This document shows positions 13,108-14,705 of a stretch of 14,705 bases of DNA, piece by piece. Made by a program: the position numbers and the translations under genes. A model generated the notes under the pieces. It had not been told where the DNA came from. It saw only the letters and a list, made by a program, of their open reading frames with translations, and did no database searches. Within the stretch, counting starts at the first letter, position 1. Each line of letters begins with the position of its first letter. The stretch is from an uncultured Eubacteriales bacterium (lineage in GTDB: Bacteria; Bacillota; Clostridia; Oscillospirales; Acutalibacteraceae), in NCBI GenBank assembly GCA_934667575.1, contig CAKUME010000007.1, forward strand, positions 1 through 14,705, in the 5' to 3' direction.

Positions 13108-13851
13108 ATGACACAAGGATGCTACGAAACCCATATGGTGGTCACGCCGGATCTGTGCGACGCGGCGGCGCGGCTGTCGCCGCTGGCGGCGTTCACCGTT
13201 TTTCAGGGGCTGGCGGCGTGCCATGCGGAGCAGATCGGCGTGGGCGGCGCGGCCATGGCGCAGCGCGGCGAGTTTTGGCTCACGGTGCATTGCCGGGTCG
13301 ATTTTGCGCGCTCTGCGCGGCTGATGGACACGCTCACTGCCGTGACCTGGCCCGAACCCTGCGATCCCAAGTCGGCACGGTGCTTTCGCAGCTATGAGCT
13401 GCTGCGCGGCGGCGAGCGGGTGGCGGTGGGGCGCACGCAGTGGGCGATTTTGGGCCCGGCGCACAAGCTGCTGCGCTTTGGCGAATCGGGCTTTCCGGCC
13501 GATTTTCCGTTTCCGGCGCGGGCGGGCATTGCCGAAGCGCCCACGCGCTTTGACGACGATTTTGCCGATGAGCACCGGGTGCGCAGCTGCGCGGTGCGCG
13601 CCACCGACATCGACTTTGGGCAGCACATGAACAACGTGGCCTATGTGCGCACGCTGCTCGACTGCTTTTCGGCGGCCGAGCTGGCCTCGGGCGCCATTGC
13701 GTCGGTGGAGGTGCACTACTGCGCGCCTTGCCTGGAGGGCGAAATGCTCACGGTGTACAAAAAAAAGACCGAGGCGGGCGAGTGCCGCTTGGCCATCAAA
13801 AAAGCGGACGGCAAGGCGGCGGTGCTGGCCGCCGTGCGATTCCGCGAATGA
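13108..13851 (+). CDS. Acyl-ACP thioesterase (FatA/FatB-like, double hotdog)
   Basis: This 247-residue protein has two hotdog halves, the layout of acyl-ACP thioesterases that release free fatty acids from acyl carrier protein. The first half contains LAAFTVFQGLAACHAEQIG and GEFWLTVHCRVDF. The second carries the active-site region RATDIDFGQHMNNVAYV, with Asp169 and His173. In plant and bacterial relatives this stretch usually reads DxDxNxHxNN; here the Asn before the His is Gly171. ATG 13108 follows AGAAAGGG (13092-13099). It lies directly downstream of the tRNA terminator, and a glycosyltransferase gene follows 20 bases later, so the two are probably co-transcribed. In Clostridia such enzymes adjust fatty-acid chain release; chain-length preference cannot be read. 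Confidence 0.87.
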   Translation: MTQGCYETHMVVTPDLCDAAARLSPLAAFTVFQGLAACHAEQIGVGGAAMAQRGEFWLTVHCRVDFARSARLMDTLTAVTWPEPCDPKSARCFRSYELLRGGERVAVGRTQWAILGPAHKLLRFGESGFPADFPFPARAGIAEAPTRFDDDFADEHRVRSCAVRATDIDFGQHMNNVAYVRTLLDCFSAAELASGAIASVEVHYCAPCLEGEMLTVYKKKTEAGECRLAIKKADGKAAVLAAVRFRE

Positions 13852-13871
13852 TCCGAAATGGGGGGAGCCTT

Positions 13872-14705
13872 ATGCTGTCGATCATCGTGCCCTGCTACAA
13901 CGAGGAAGCGGCGCTGCCGCTGTTTTACCGCGAAGTCACGCGCGTGCTGTGCGAAATGGGCGAGGAGTATGAGCTGATTTTTGTGAACGACGGCTCCCGC
14001 GACGGCACGCTCGGCGTGCTGAAAACGCTGGCCGAATCGGACGAGCGGGTCACATATCTTTCGTTTTCGCGCAATTTTGGCAAGGAAAGCGCCATGTATG
14101 CGGGCTTTTGCAATGCGCGCGGTGACTATGTGGCGGTGATGGATGCCGACCTGCAGGACCCGCCTGCGCTGCTGCCGCAAATGCTTGCCGCGCTGCAGTC
14201 GGACGAATTTGACAGCGTGGCCACGCGCCGGGTGAGCCGCGCGGGCGAGCCGCCGGTGCGCAGCTGGTTTGCGCGCCGGTTCTACCGCATGATCAACCGC
14301 ATTTCGGACGCCGACATTGTGGACGGTGCGCGCGATTATCGCCTGATGAAGCGCAGCATGGTGGAGGCCATTTTGGCCATGGATGAATACAATCGGTTTT
14401 CCAAGGGCATTTTTGGCTGGGTGGGCTTTCGCACCAAGTGGCTGGCCTATGAAAACGTGGCGCGCGTGGCGGGCGAAACCAAGTGGAGCTTTTGGAAGCT
14501 GTGCAAATACGCGGTGGACGGTATCATCAATTTTTCGCAGGCCCCGCTGAGCATTGCGTCGTGGTTCGGCATGTTTATGACGGCGCTGTCGTTTGTGATG
14601 CTGGTGATCATCGTGCTGCGCCGGCTGCTTTTCGGCGACCCGGTGGCCGGATGGGCATCGACCATTTGCGTGATCATCTTTATTGGCGGTCTGCAGCTGT
14701 TCTGC
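13872..14705 (+). CDS. Family 2 glycosyltransferase, GtrB/DPM1-like, cut by window end
   Basis: The first 278 residues are present and the frame runs off the window. The protein starts MLSIIVPCYNEEAALPLF, then ELIFVNDGSRDGT (nucleotide-sugar binding) and FSRNFGKESAMYAGF. The metal-binding DAD at 91-93 sits in VMDADLQDPP. DYRLMKRSMVEA and NRFSKGIFGWVG follow. Membrane segments appear near 228-250 and 258-277. This layout belongs to polyisoprenyl-phosphate glycosyltransferases (GtrB, CsbB, YkoT, dolichol-phosphate mannose synthase-like), which load a sugar from UDP or GDP onto undecaprenyl phosphate for envelope glycosylation. ATG 13872 follows GGGGGAG (13860-13866). It lies 20 bases after the thioesterase gene. 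The partner flippase, if any, would be outside the window. Confidence 0.9.
   Translation, partial: MLSIIVPCYNEEAALPLFYREVTRVLCEMGEEYELIFVNDGSRDGTLGVLKTLAESDERVTYLSFSRNFGKESAMYAGFCNARGDYVAVMDADLQDPPALLPQMLAALQSDEFDSVATRRVSRAGEPPVRSWFARRFYRMINRISDADIVDGARDYRLMKRSMVEAILAMDEYNRFSKGIFGWVGFRTKWLAYENVARVAGETKWSFWKLCKYAVDGIINFSQAPLSIASWFGMFMTALSFVMLVIIVLRRLLFGDPVAGWASTICVIIFIGGLQLFC

Overview
The window looks like chromosomal DNA from a high-GC member of the Firmicutes, probably class Clostridia (Oscillospiraceae-like). Coding regions are GC-rich, while the gaps between genes are short and AT-rich. They carry classical sigma-A promoters (TTGACA/TATAAT type), strong GGAGG ribosome binding sites and hairpin-plus-T-tract terminators. 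Fourteen protein genes (two cut by the window edges) and one tRNA gene are supported. The taxonomic placement is inferred from style and gene content, not from a marker gene.

Left part (1-2800): the N-terminal part of an alpha-L-rhamnosidase (GH78) on the minus strand is divergent from a small serine esterase/hydrolase. A Gfo/Idh/MocA sugar-type oxidoreductase with its own promoter follows. Together they suggest use of plant-type glycosides. The gap between the divergent genes holds two good promoters and three related short direct repeats. Next (2800-6540) come an ADP-ribose-type Nudix hydrolase ending in a perfect 40-bp palindromic terminator, a divergent M14 metallocarboxypeptidase, a DHHW-family lipoprotein with a Ser/Ala/Pro linker, and a second alpha/beta hydrolase.

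Centre (6544-10936): one minus-strand operon reading rpe, rnfC-like, rnfD-like, rnfE-like, rnfA-like. The four Rnf-type genes are full length and tightly coupled, but rnfG and rnfB, present in ordinary rnf operons, are absent. By eye the proteins have lost most known cofactor sites. The RnfC-like protein lacks the glycine-rich NADH/FMN motif but keeps both 4Fe-4S motifs. The RnfD-like protein has a degraded flavinylation motif. The RnfA/RnfE-like pair keeps only one of the four cysteines that hold the intramembrane 2Fe-2S cluster. This cofactor-poor Rnf-like complex, transcribed behind a pentose-phosphate enzyme gene, is the most unusual thing in the window.

Right part (11078-14705): a minus-strand pair (metallophosphoesterase, then YdcF/DUF218 membrane protein) diverges from a tRNA-Arg(CCG) with its own promoter and terminator. 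An acyl-ACP thioesterase and a GtrB/DPM1-like family 2 glycosyltransferase follow, the latter cut by the window end. No mobile element, CRISPR array or integration scar was seen.
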